A stretch of DNA of 64,000 bases, from positions 124,001 to 188,000 of the forward strand of contig NZ_FCNY02000004.1 in assembly GCF_001544575.2 (NCBI RefSeq). The letters are read 5' to 3'. The notes under the pieces were generated by a model that was not told where the DNA came from, did no database searches, and was given only the letters and a program-made list of their open reading frames with translations. Numbering within the stretch: the stretch's first letter is position 1; each line of letters begins with the position of its first letter. Below are positions 25,966 through 33,443 of this stretch, piece after piece. The position numbers were made by a program, and so were the translations under genes. The DNA comes from Caballeronia cordobensis. Its GTDB lineage: Bacteria; Pseudomonadota; Gammaproteobacteria; Burkholderiales; Burkholderiaceae.

Positions 25966-26751
25966 TCAGCCCTTGCCAAGCGGCGGCCGGCTCGGGAAGC
26001 CGGCCATATTGCTCAGTTGGGCCAGTTCGTTGGCCGCCTCGCGCAGCAGCGCCGAGTATTCGTGAATCTTCCCGGCCGTCAGCCGCTTGCGCGGACCGGC
26101 CAGGCTGATGACGCCGACGCAGCGCGAGCCGCTCACCACGGGCGCCGCCACCGCCGACATGCGCGGGGCGAACACCTCGTCGATCATCGCGTAGCCACGC
26201 ACGCGCGCGGCGTGCAGAAAACCCAGCAGCGCCTTGAGCGTCGTCGGCGCATTGGGTCCGAACTCGTTCGGCTCGCCGAAGCCCTGCTTCAGCACCAGCG
26301 CGACCGCCTGTTCGTCGGTCATCGTCATGAGCCACGCATGCCCGGTCGACGTGCATGAAAGCCGCGCCGCCTGACCCATGTCGGGATCGTAGCGAAAGCC
26401 CGTGCGCTGTCCGTCCGCCTTCCCCACCCAGATGATCGCTTCGCCGTCCACGAGCGACAGCCGCGCCAGTTCGCCGGTCTGCGCCGCGACGCGTTCGATG
26501 ATCGGCTGGGCGATATCCGCGATGCCGGTCAGGCTCAGGAATTCCAGCCCGTTCGACGTCATGCGCATGGTCAGGAAGTAGCGGCTGTGATCGACCAGTT
26601 GCCTGACATAGCCGCTTTCGACGAGATCGGCGAGCAGGCGATGGCACGTACTGCGCGGCAGGCTCAAAGCGTCGGCAATGGCCACGAGGCCCGCGCCTTC
26701 ACCTTGCGACGCGAGGAAATCGAGAATTCTCAGGCCGTTTCTAAGCGACAT
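25966..26751 (-). CDS. IclR-family transcriptional regulator
   Basis: The 261-residue protein starts MSLRNGLRILDFLASQGEGAGLV. Its HTH is VAIADALSLPRSTCHRLLADLVESGYV, followed by a full effector domain (ARLSCTSTGHAWL, RGYAMIDEVFAPRMSAVAAPV). It is divergent from the MHS transporter and dehydroquinase-like genes, and a symmetric site GTTCCG-gtg-CGGAAC lies between them. Control of that transporter/enzyme pair is the natural inference. Confidence 0.88.
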   Translation of the reverse strand: MSLRNGLRILDFLASQGEGAGLVAIADALSLPRSTCHRLLADLVESGYVRQLVDHSRYFLTMRMTSNGLEFLSLTGIADIAQPIIERVAAQTGELARLSLVDGEAIIWVGKADGQRTGFRYDPDMGQAARLSCTSTGHAWLMTMTDEQAVALVLKQGFGEPNEFGPNAPTTLKALLGFLHAARVRGYAMIDEVFAPRMSAVAAPVVSGSRCVGVISLAGPRKRLTAGKIHEYSALLREAANELAQLSNMAGFPSRPPLGKG

Positions 26752-26781
26752 CGCCAGTGGGTTTTCAAGATGTGAAATGCA

Positions 26782-26796
26782 GTTCCGGTGCGGAAC
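26782..26796. promoter_or_regulatory. Candidate IclR operator
   Basis: GTTCCG-N3-CGGAAC is a perfect dyad, 31 bp before the IclR start and 82 bp before the transporter start. A weaker dyad, GTTCGT-N8-ACGAAC, lies at 26829-26848 nearer the transporter. Confidence 0.5.
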
Positions 26797-26877
26797 GCTC
26801 CGCCCTCGAAGCGCAAACAATAGCACCTGTTCGTGGCCGGAAACGAACGCTTCATATCTAAAAAATGGGAGACGCCA

Positions 26878-28221
26878 ATGTCAGTTCCTGCTGACTCAGA
26901 CATCGCCGCGGGCACACGATCCGCGCACACTCACTTGATGGCGCGCCGCGCGGTGGCGGGCGCCACCGTCGGAACGGCGCTGGAATGGTTCGACTTCGCG
27001 TTGTACGGCGTCGTCGCGGCCACCATCTTTCCGAAGCTGTTCTTCCCGTCGCTCGATCCGACCGCCTCGCTGCTGGCGTCGCTGGCGAGCTTCTGGGCGG
27101 GGCTTGCCGCGCGCCCGCTCGGCGCGGTGATCTGCGGCATGCTCGGCGACCGCTGGGGACGCCGCAACCTGATGCTGGCCACTGTGTCGGTGATGGGCGT
27201 GTCGTCGTTCCTGATGGGGCTGCTGCCCACCTACCAGCAAGTCGGCATTCTTGCGCCGACGCTGCTGGTCTCGCTGCGCATCGTTCAGGGGTTCGCGCTC
27301 GGCGGCGAATCGACGGGTGCGCAACTGATGGCGGTCGAACATGCGTCCGCGAAGAAACGCGGCTTGTATTCGGGCCTGCTCGGCATTTGCTCGCCGCTCA
27401 GCCAGATCCTCGCCAATTTCGCCCTCTTCGCGCTGTCCAGTCTGCTTTCGGCCGACGACTTCGAATCGTTCGGATGGCGAATCCCGTTCCTCGCGAGTTT
27501 CGTGCTCGTGCTGCTGGGCATCTATATCCGCATGAAGGTCAGCGAGACGCCGGCCTTCGAGGCGCTCAAGCAGAAAGGCGAAGGGGCGCGCGCCGCGAAT
27601 CCGCTCGGCGTCGTCTTCAAGTTTCACTGGCGCACCGCGCTGCGTCTCACGCTGTTCTTCTGCGGCCCGGCTGCGCTGTTCTATCTGATCGTGGTGTTCT
27701 CGCTCAGCTATCTCACGAAGAACCTCGGCGTGCCCAAGCAGACCGGCTTCATGCTCCTGATGGTCGCCAATGTCTGCGCCATCGTGGGTGCACTGGCGGG
27801 CGGCTATCTGAGCGACCGGATCGGGCGCAAGCGCGCGCTCCTGATCGGCTCGTTCTGCACGCTGGTCTGCTGCCTGATCTACTTTCCGATCCTCCAGCAA
27901 CACTCCGTCGCCATGACGATGGCCGTGATGGGCGCCTTCCTCGGCTTCACGCAGTTTCAGAGCGGCATCCAGCCGGTCTGGTTCGCGGAGTCTTTCCCGA
28001 CCGAGGCGCGCTACACGGGCTCTGCGCTGTCGTACTCGGGCGCGAATCTGCTGACCGGCGGGCCGATGCCGATCGTCGCGGTCGCGCTGCTCAACGCCTT
28101 TCACGGTTCGCCGTGGGCCATCGTCGCGGTGTGCGGCTCGCTGAACCTGCTCTCCTTCATCATGATCGCGACGTCGCGGGAAACCAAAGACACGGCCCTC
28201 GAACGTAGCGCTACCCACTGA
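26878..28221 (+). CDS. MHS-family MFS transporter (ShiA/KgtP-like)
   Basis: The 447-residue protein has about 12 transmembrane helices. VGTALEWFDFALYG is the hallmark of the metabolite:H+ symporter family (shikimate, 2-oxoglutarate, citrate). RPLGAVICGMLGDRWGRRNLM and RIVQGFALGGESTGAQ are the conserved loop motifs. The ATG at 26878 follows GGGAGACGCC. It is 4 bp upstream of the type II dehydroquinase-like gene, so the substrate is probably a shikimate- or quinate-like hydroxy acid (inference). Confidence 0.87.
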   Translation: MSVPADSDIAAGTRSAHTHLMARRAVAGATVGTALEWFDFALYGVVAATIFPKLFFPSLDPTASLLASLASFWAGLAARPLGAVICGMLGDRWGRRNLMLATVSVMGVSSFLMGLLPTYQQVGILAPTLLVSLRIVQGFALGGESTGAQLMAVEHASAKKRGLYSGLLGICSPLSQILANFALFALSSLLSADDFESFGWRIPFLASFVLVLLGIYIRMKVSETPAFEALKQKGEGARAANPLGVVFKFHWRTALRLTLFFCGPAALFYLIVVFSLSYLTKNLGVPKQTGFMLLMVANVCAIVGALAGGYLSDRIGRKRALLIGSFCTLVCCLIYFPILQQHSVAMTMAVMGAFLGFTQFQSGIQPVWFAESFPTEARYTGSALSYSGANLLTGGPMPIVAVALLNAFHGSPWAIVAVCGSLNLLSFIMIATSRETKDTALERSATH

Positions 28222-28225
28222 AACC

Positions 28226-28666
28226 ATGACTCGCAAACTCTACATTCTCAACGGCTCCAATCTGAACATGCTCGGCGTGCGGGAGCCGCACATTTACGGC
28301 AATACGACGCTGAAGGACATCGAACAGAACTGTCTCGCGCTCGCCGAAGATCTCAAGTTCGATTGCATCTTCCGCCAGACCAACAGCGAGAGCCAGCTGA
28401 TCGACTGGATTCAGGAAGCATTCCTTCAGGATGCCGCGCTGATCATCAACCCGGCGGGCTTTTCGTTCGGACGCATTCCGGTGCTCGACGCAGTCAAGCT
28501 GATCCGCCGCCCGGTGGTGGAAGTGCACATCACCAACATCCACCGGCGCTCAGAAGAGTACCGTCACTCGACGATCTCGGTGGCCGCCATCGCGGTGATC
28601 TGCGGAGCCGGCGCGAATGGCTACTTGCTGGCGATCCGCGCCGCCGACGATCTCTGGGGAGGCTGA
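28226..28666 (+). CDS. Type II 3-dehydroquinase-like protein with His81-to-Phe change
   Basis: This 146-residue protein is collinear with type II dehydroquinases. By M. tuberculosis AroQ numbering as recalled, the catalytic residues Asn12, Arg19, Tyr24, Asn75, Glu99, His101 and Arg108 are all in place, and Asp88 is kept. The highly conserved substrate-contacting His81 (NxGxxTHTS in the family) is Phe81 in NPAGFSFGR. It therefore keeps the enolate chemistry but has a changed pocket and may act on a dehydroquinate analogue. It is cotranscribed with the ShiA-like transporter and is unlikely to be the housekeeping aroQ. Confidence 0.8.
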   Translation: MTRKLYILNGSNLNMLGVREPHIYGNTTLKDIEQNCLALAEDLKFDCIFRQTNSESQLIDWIQEAFLQDAALIINPAGFSFGRIPVLDAVKLIRRPVVEVHITNIHRRSEEYRHSTISVAAIAVICGAGANGYLLAIRAADDLWGG

Positions 28667-28702
28667 TCCGGCGTCACGTGTGAACCGCCGCCCGCGTTTT
28701 TT

Positions 28703-29269
28703 TCACATGGCCGGAATCGCGAAGGTCGCCTGGCCAAAGAACGCGGGCGGTGCGTCGAGGGAACGCGTCCCGTCGATGAACGCAAACTCCGATGCGAGAA
28801 ACACCATGCCGGCGTGCTTGCGCATCGTCGTGAACGCGAGGCGCATGACGACATGATGGCCGTCGAGCGTGCGCCTGAACTGCGTCTTCACGGAGGTGAT
28901 GAATGTCCGGCTCAGCACCTGCTCCTTGAAGTCCTGAAGATCGGTCGTCTTGATCGCCTGGCGAAATGCGTGAGGTTCATCGTCGACGACCAGATCGGCG
29001 ATCGTCAGAAAGGCGAGCTGATTGAGACAGAGCAACGATTCCACCGCGTTGAAGTGACCCGTCTGCGATCCATAGAAGGTGTAGGGCACGCAAACTTCGG
29101 CGAGTGCAACGAGTTCTTTATCGAACGACATATCGCGGAACGCTCGGCCGATATACACGCATTCGGGCTTATAAGGTTCGAGAATGTTATCTCTCAGATA
29201 CGCAGGGATGGCTCGAAAGTTATCGGACTGGAATGCGTGAGAGCCAAGCGGTTTAAGTGGCGCGAGCAT
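28703..29269 (-). CDS. FcoT-like acyl-CoA thioesterase
   Basis: The 188-residue protein resembles M. tuberculosis FcoT (Rv0098), a hot-dog fatty-acyl-CoA thioesterase. Shared features are the early ILEPYKPECVYIGRA segment, the very characteristic TGHFNAVESLLCLNQLAFL, and the pattern TDLQDFKEQVLSRTFITS. No isonitrile-lipopeptide genes (acyl-ACP ligase, NRPS) are in the window. AGGAG lies 8 nt before the ATG. It is 45 bp downstream of the degenerate response regulator gene on the same strand, so the two form one unit. It is convergent with the dehydroquinase-like gene. Confidence 0.72.
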   Translation of the reverse strand: MLAPLKPLGSHAFQSDNFRAIPAYLRDNILEPYKPECVYIGRAFRDMSFDKELVALAEVCVPYTFYGSQTGHFNAVESLLCLNQLAFLTIADLVVDDEPHAFRQAIKTTDLQDFKEQVLSRTFITSVKTQFRRTLDGHHVVMRLAFTTMRKHAGMVFLASEFAFIDGTRSLDAPPAFFGQATFAIPAM

Positions 29270-29314
29270 GATGTTTTCTCCTGTTTCGTACAGGAAAAAT
29301 GTAGGTCCGAAGAA

Positions 29315-30010
29315 TTAGCCGGAAATGATCGCCCGCTCATCGCCGGCCGGAACGTGCTGCGTCAGCGTCCAGCCGAGGCCTCTCACGTTACGGATCAGAT
29401 CGCGGCCGAAGCGCTTTCTCATTGCGTGGATCAGCACGTCGATTGCATTGCTTTCCACTTCCCTGCCCCAGCTATACAGGCGCTCTTCGAGTTGACCGCG
29501 CGAAAGAATGGAACCGCGCCGCTCCAGGAAGGCATGCATCAAGGCGAATTCACGCGCCGAGAGCGTCGATTCGATGCCGTTATGGCGGATCGTTCGCTTG
29601 TCGAGGTCGAGATTGAGCACGCCGTCGCCGATGCACGATGTCGCATAGCCTGCCGCGCGACGCAGCACGGCGCGAATGCGCGCGAGCACTTCGCGCGAAT
29701 CCAGCGGCTTGAGCAGGCAATCGTCGGCGCCGGTATCCAGGGCGCGTGCGCGCATTCCGGGGTCGTCGTGCGCGGTGAGCAGCAGCACGGGAATGCGGTT
29801 TCCGGCGGCACGCGAGGCCTTCAGGAAGTCGATGCCGCCCAGCCGCGGAACCGACGCGTTCAGCAGCACGACGGCGTAATAGGCGGACGCCATCGCGCTC
29901 CGGCCGGACTCGCCGTCGCGCACCCAGTCGACGCCGTAATCCGCGCCCCGCAATGCGGAGAGCAGCTTACGACCCGCTTCGAGATCGTTCTCAATCAGCA
30001 GGACTCGCAT
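29315..30010 (-). CDS. OmpR-family response regulator with degenerate receiver
   Basis: The 231-residue protein has a receiver (1-120) and an OmpR-type winged helix (LSAREFALMHAFLERRGSILSR, then SNAIDVLIHAMRKRFG). The phospho-acceptor Asp51 of QseB-like proteins is Asn (LLNASVP) and the acidic pair at 7-8 is Glu-Asn (LIEND). The Thr (LLLTAHDD) and Lys (LLKPLD) are kept. It should not be phosphorylated normally and no histidine kinase is adjacent. The ATG at 30010 starts directly at the receiver. A 53-bp element shared with the DUF1446 gene promoter lies 97 bp upstream. Confidence 0.88.
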   Translation of the reverse strand: MRVLLIENDLEAGRKLLSALRGADYGVDWVRDGESGRSAMASAYYAVVLLNASVPRLGGIDFLKASRAAGNRIPVLLLTAHDDPGMRARALDTGADDCLLKPLDSREVLARIRAVLRRAAGYATSCIGDGVLNLDLDKRTIRHNGIESTLSAREFALMHAFLERRGSILSRGQLEERLYSWGREVESNAIDVLIHAMRKRFGRDLIRNVRGLGWTLTQHVPAGDERAIISG

Positions 30011-30107
30011 GTTTCCCTCTATGCATGATCTTGAGCAGCCGGCTCGCTTGCGAGCGGTGGGTCGCTCATCCGATGTGTCGAGAACGCAGTCTGCCGGCTT
30101 CGCGAAC

Positions 30108-30160
30108 GCGGGAAAAATACCGTCTTTCAATGGCCGTATACGCAGCCGATATAGCTAATC
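30108..30160 (-). repeat. 53-bp promoter-proximal element, copy 1
   Basis: Read on the minus strand, this element matches 31221-31273 with only two mismatches. Weaker similarity continues for roughly 35 bp toward the response regulator gene. It contains an imperfect dyad of the form TATA-TCGGCYGCG-TATA, suitable as a LysR site. It lies 97 bp upstream of the response regulator start and 127 bp upstream of the divergent LysR start. Confidence 0.85.
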
Positions 30161-30287
30161 ATCTGAACTTTTTATCGCGCGATGCCGCGTTGCTCCTGAA
30201 AGGCGGTTGACAAAGAGGCGCTTCGCGGCGAAGGTGAGCCGTCTTGCCTCCCTCAACGGCTCGCAGCTTGTTCACCTACAGGCCGCC

Positions 30288-31226
30288 ATGAAACTTCGAC
30301 AATTGCGGTACTTCGTCACCGTCGTCGATGCCGGCAGTTTTTCGCGCGCGGCCCAGATCGCGCACGTCGCTCAGCCGGCGCTGAGTCTGCAGATCGCCGA
30401 TCTCGAGGAAGCGCTTGGCGTCGTGCTGTTGCAGCGAACGCCGCGCGGCGTGAACGCGACCGCCGCGGGCAAGCGGGTGTACCTCGAAGCCACGGCGATC
30501 CTCCGGCGCATCGATCGTTTGCGCGAGGTGGCGCTCGGTCAGGGCGAGGACATCGAAGGCAGCGTGCATATCGGCATGTCGTCGACGCTGGCTGCGCGGT
30601 TCAGCGGGCCGCTGATCGCAGCGTGCCGAGATGCCTTGCCGAAGGTGCGGCTCACGTTTTCGTCCGCGGGCAGCGCACGGCTCGCGGCGCGCCTGCGCGA
30701 CCATTCGCTCGATCTCGCCGTGCTGTTCGAGTGCGCGCCTTCTCCCGACTACGTCACCGTTCCTCTGCTTCAGCGACGCCTCTATCTCGTGCGTCGCGCA
30801 AGCGGAAGCGTCATGCCGGCATCGATACGTCAGGAACAACTGGCCGATCTCCAGCTCGTGCTGGCGCGCCCGCCCAATGTCGCGCGCACGGTCGTCGACC
30901 GCATGTTCGAGCAGGCGAAGATCGAACCCCTCGTCGCCGCGGAAGCGGACGTGATGAGCGACATGCTGGCCGCCGTGCAGGCCGGGGTCGGCGCGACGAT
31001 CCTGCCGCTGGACAGCACGGATGAACTGCCGGGCAAGGCCGGTCTCGTCTCGCAGGTCATCGAGCCCGCCGTCTGGATGACGGCCTGCATCGTGTCCTCC
31101 GCTGACGCACCGCTCGGTGCGGCGGGCGAAGCGGTGCGCGACTTCATCGTCGAGTTCATCGGCAAGCAGTCGGGCGGCCAGCCCGCCGAGGCGACGCCAT
31201 CGGACGACGAAGGTTCCGGCGATTAG
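30288..31226 (+). CDS. LysR-family regulator, Nac/NdhR-like
   Basis: The protein has 312 residues from the ATG at 30288 (MKLRQLRYFVTVVDAGSFSR). The HTH AAQIAHVAQPALSLQIADLEEALGVVLLQR is typical of Nac-like LysR proteins, followed by an effector domain (IGMSSTLAARFSGPLI onward) and a Glu/Asp/Gly-rich tail. The gene lies between the two copies of the 53-bp element; the second copy begins at its stop codon. It is therefore the likely regulator of both outward-facing units and perhaps of itself. Confidence 0.88.
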   Translation: MKLRQLRYFVTVVDAGSFSRAAQIAHVAQPALSLQIADLEEALGVVLLQRTPRGVNATAAGKRVYLEATAILRRIDRLREVALGQGEDIEGSVHIGMSSTLAARFSGPLIAACRDALPKVRLTFSSAGSARLAARLRDHSLDLAVLFECAPSPDYVTVPLLQRRLYLVRRASGSVMPASIRQEQLADLQLVLARPPNVARTVVDRMFEQAKIEPLVAAEADVMSDMLAAVQAGVGATILPLDSTDELPGKAGLVSQVIEPAVWMTACIVSSADAPLGAAGEAVRDFIVEFIGKQSGGQPAEATPSDDEGSGD

Positions 31227-31273
31227 CTATATCGGCCGCGTATACCGCCATTGAAAGACGGTATTTTTCCCGC
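31221..31273 (+). repeat. 53-bp promoter-proximal element, copy 2
   Basis: This near-perfect inverted copy of 30108-30160 has two mismatches in 53 bp. It starts over the LysR stop codon and ends 78 bp before the DUF1446 gene start. Relative to the gene it precedes, it has the same orientation as copy 1 has to the response regulator gene. An imperfect TATA-N9-TATA dyad is at 31228-31244. Confidence 0.85.
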
Positions 31274-31351
31274 TCGGCGAAAAACAGCAGACTTGCTCCC
31301 AACGCATCGGAAGGACCACATGTCGTGGTCCGATGCAACGGGAGAAGCGAA

Positions 31352-33415
31352 ATGGCAAAGCTGATTTACCGCATCGTGTCGGCCTGCGGCGCGCTGGGAT
31401 ATGGATTTCCGAAGGAATCGCTGCAAACGGCCATGACAGGCCGCGTCGATGCGGTGATCTCCGACGCCGGCTCGATGGATGCGGGCCCGTACTATCTCGG
31501 CGCGGGCACGCAGTATTTCGAGCGCGAGGCCGTCAAGAACGATTTTCGTCAGATGGTCGAAGCCGGCAAGCGGATCGACGGCCCCGTGATACTCGGCAGT
31601 TGCGGCATGGCGGGCGGCGACCGCAACCTCGAATGGATGCTCGACGTTGCGCGCGAAGTGTTCGAGGAACTGGACGTGCGCGACGCGAAAGTCGCCGTGA
31701 TCCATAGCGAACTGGATCCCGCTGTCGTTATCGACGAACTGCGCGCGGGCCGGTTGCGTCCCGTCGGCGCGGGTCCGGAGTTGAGCGAAGCGTCCTTGCG
31801 CGACAGCACGATCGTCGGTCAGATGGGCATCCATCCGATTCTTGCCGCACTCGAAAGCGGCGCGAAGTATATCTTCGCCGGCCGTTCATGCGACGTGGCG
31901 CTGTTCGCCGCCGACATGATCCGCCGCGGCATCGCGCCGGGGCTCGCGTATCACGTCGGCCATGTGCTCGAATGCGGCGCGCTGGCATGCGACCCCGGCT
32001 CGCCGTCCGACTGCCTCGTCGCCGAAATCTACGACGACGGCAGCGCCGTGTTCACCGCGCCGAACGACAGCCGCCGCTGCACGCCGTATTCGATCGCCGC
32101 GCATTCGCTGTATGAGGAATCTCATCCGCAGTTGCAGTTTTATCCGGAAGGCGTGCTGGCGATGGCAAGCACGGCATTCTTTGCCGTCGATGCACGCAGC
32201 GCCGGCATCCGCGACAGCCGCTTCTATCGCACGGGCAAGCCCTGGCCGCTCAGCATCAAGCTGGAAGGCTCGCGCCGCGTCGGCATGCGAAAGGTCTCAC
32301 TGATTCATCTGCGCCCGGGCGATATGCACAGCATTCCCGCCGATGTCCTCGTCTATGGACGCAACGGCGTGGAGAAGCGGCCCGCCGGATCGAATGAACG
32401 CGAACTCGGCATCATCGTGCAGACGCGTGCGCGCACGCCCGAGGCGGCAACCATGCTGGCCAGTCTGCTCACGCACTATCTGATCCACTACGGCTATGCC
32501 GGACGCGAATCGACAGCGGGCAACATCGCGTATCCGCTTTCGCCGAATCTGGTCAGCTTCCGCTATGAAAACGGGACGTATGGCGCGATCGTGCCGAGCG
32601 GCACGCGCGACCCGATCTTCATCGCAAAGTACGCAACGATCCGGCAACAGGTCGTGGAACTCGTTCGCCGCGAGTTTCCGGAGGCGCTCGCCGATGCACA
32701 GTACGAATTCGTCGAAGCGGACGCCGAGCGTCCGGTGGCATTGCTGCGCACGATTCACGACGATGCCGCCGCGCTCGACACGCTGCACCGGGCGGAGATC
32801 GAACGCATTGCATCCGTCGCGCCGATGGGCGCCGGATCGCTGCTCGCGCTCGACGCCGCCGACGCCTATGAATGGACCCTCTTCCATCTGCTGCAAAACG
32901 AAGCGGTGATCCGCGAGCAGATGTTCCCCATCCGTCATTACCTTGCGAACGGAAGCGCATGGACCGAAGCGGGCGAGACGCGCGCAAGGTACTTCGACAT
33001 CGGCGAGCCGGCGGGCACGGTGAATCTCGACGACCGGAGCCTGTCGTCGATCGAAGACGTGCCGCCGCAACGAGAGCCCATCGGAAAGCGACGCCTGCTC
33101 GACATGGCGCGCGTGATTCGCAGCAAGAACGCGGGCGTGAACCGGATCACGTTCGATGTGCTCTTCGTATCGAAAGAGATGTACGAGACGGCGTTGTACT
33201 CGAACATGTTCTGCGCGCGCAATCTCGCCGAGGAACTCGCGTACGACGTTTCTTCCATCGTCGGCGCTTACTTCGTCGATAACTGCAACGGGATCAAAGT
33301 GACTATCGAGCGGCCGATCATTTCCGCCTCGCGCAACGAACGAGATGTGTTCGGCGCACAGCAGCAGTCGCTGCTGGAACGGATGGTCATCCCGACGTAT
33401 GCCGACGCCTTGTAA
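31352..33415 (+). CDS. DUF1446 (AtuA-like) fused to DUF4387
   Basis: The 687-residue protein has residues 1 to about 560 resembling the acyclic terpene utilisation AtuA/DUF1446 family: SDAGSMDAGPYYLGAG, LGSCGMAGGDRNLEWML, GQMGIHPILAALESGAKYIFAGRSCDVALFA. The last about 105 residues (VIRSKNAGVNRITFDVLF, IKVTIERP, ERDVFGAQQQ) match DUF4387, which is usually a separate downstream gene. The ATG at 31352 follows GGGAGAAGCG. The biochemical function of either domain is not established. It is 28 bp upstream of a ThDP decarboxylase gene, suggesting a shared organic-acid pathway. Confidence 0.83.
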   Translation: MAKLIYRIVSACGALGYGFPKESLQTAMTGRVDAVISDAGSMDAGPYYLGAGTQYFEREAVKNDFRQMVEAGKRIDGPVILGSCGMAGGDRNLEWMLDVAREVFEELDVRDAKVAVIHSELDPAVVIDELRAGRLRPVGAGPELSEASLRDSTIVGQMGIHPILAALESGAKYIFAGRSCDVALFAADMIRRGIAPGLAYHVGHVLECGALACDPGSPSDCLVAEIYDDGSAVFTAPNDSRRCTPYSIAAHSLYEESHPQLQFYPEGVLAMASTAFFAVDARSAGIRDSRFYRTGKPWPLSIKLEGSRRVGMRKVSLIHLRPGDMHSIPADVLVYGRNGVEKRPAGSNERELGIIVQTRARTPEAATMLASLLTHYLIHYGYAGRESTAGNIAYPLSPNLVSFRYENGTYGAIVPSGTRDPIFIAKYATIRQQVVELVRREFPEALADAQYEFVEADAERPVALLRTIHDDAAALDTLHRAEIERIASVAPMGAGSLLALDAADAYEWTLFHLLQNEAVIREQMFPIRHYLANGSAWTEAGETRARYFDIGEPAGTVNLDDRSLSSIEDVPPQREPIGKRRLLDMARVIRSKNAGVNRITFDVLFVSKEMYETALYSNMFCARNLAEELAYDVSSIVGAYFVDNCNGIKVTIERPIISASRNERDVFGAQQQSLLERMVIPTYADAL

Positions 33416-33443
33416 GCCACACGCTCAACCGATGGAGTTTCAC

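Noticed and set aside
28667..28702. GTGTGAA / TTCACAT repeat with a T-run as terminator between the dehydroquinase-like and FcoT-like genes
   Set aside because: The pairing arms are short and the T-run lies inside the loop rather than after the stem.
30122..31270. The same short peptide (REKYRLSMAVYAADIAN) encoded in two small open frames
   Set aside because: It arises only because the 53-bp inverted control element is translated in both; no start signal supports either peptide.
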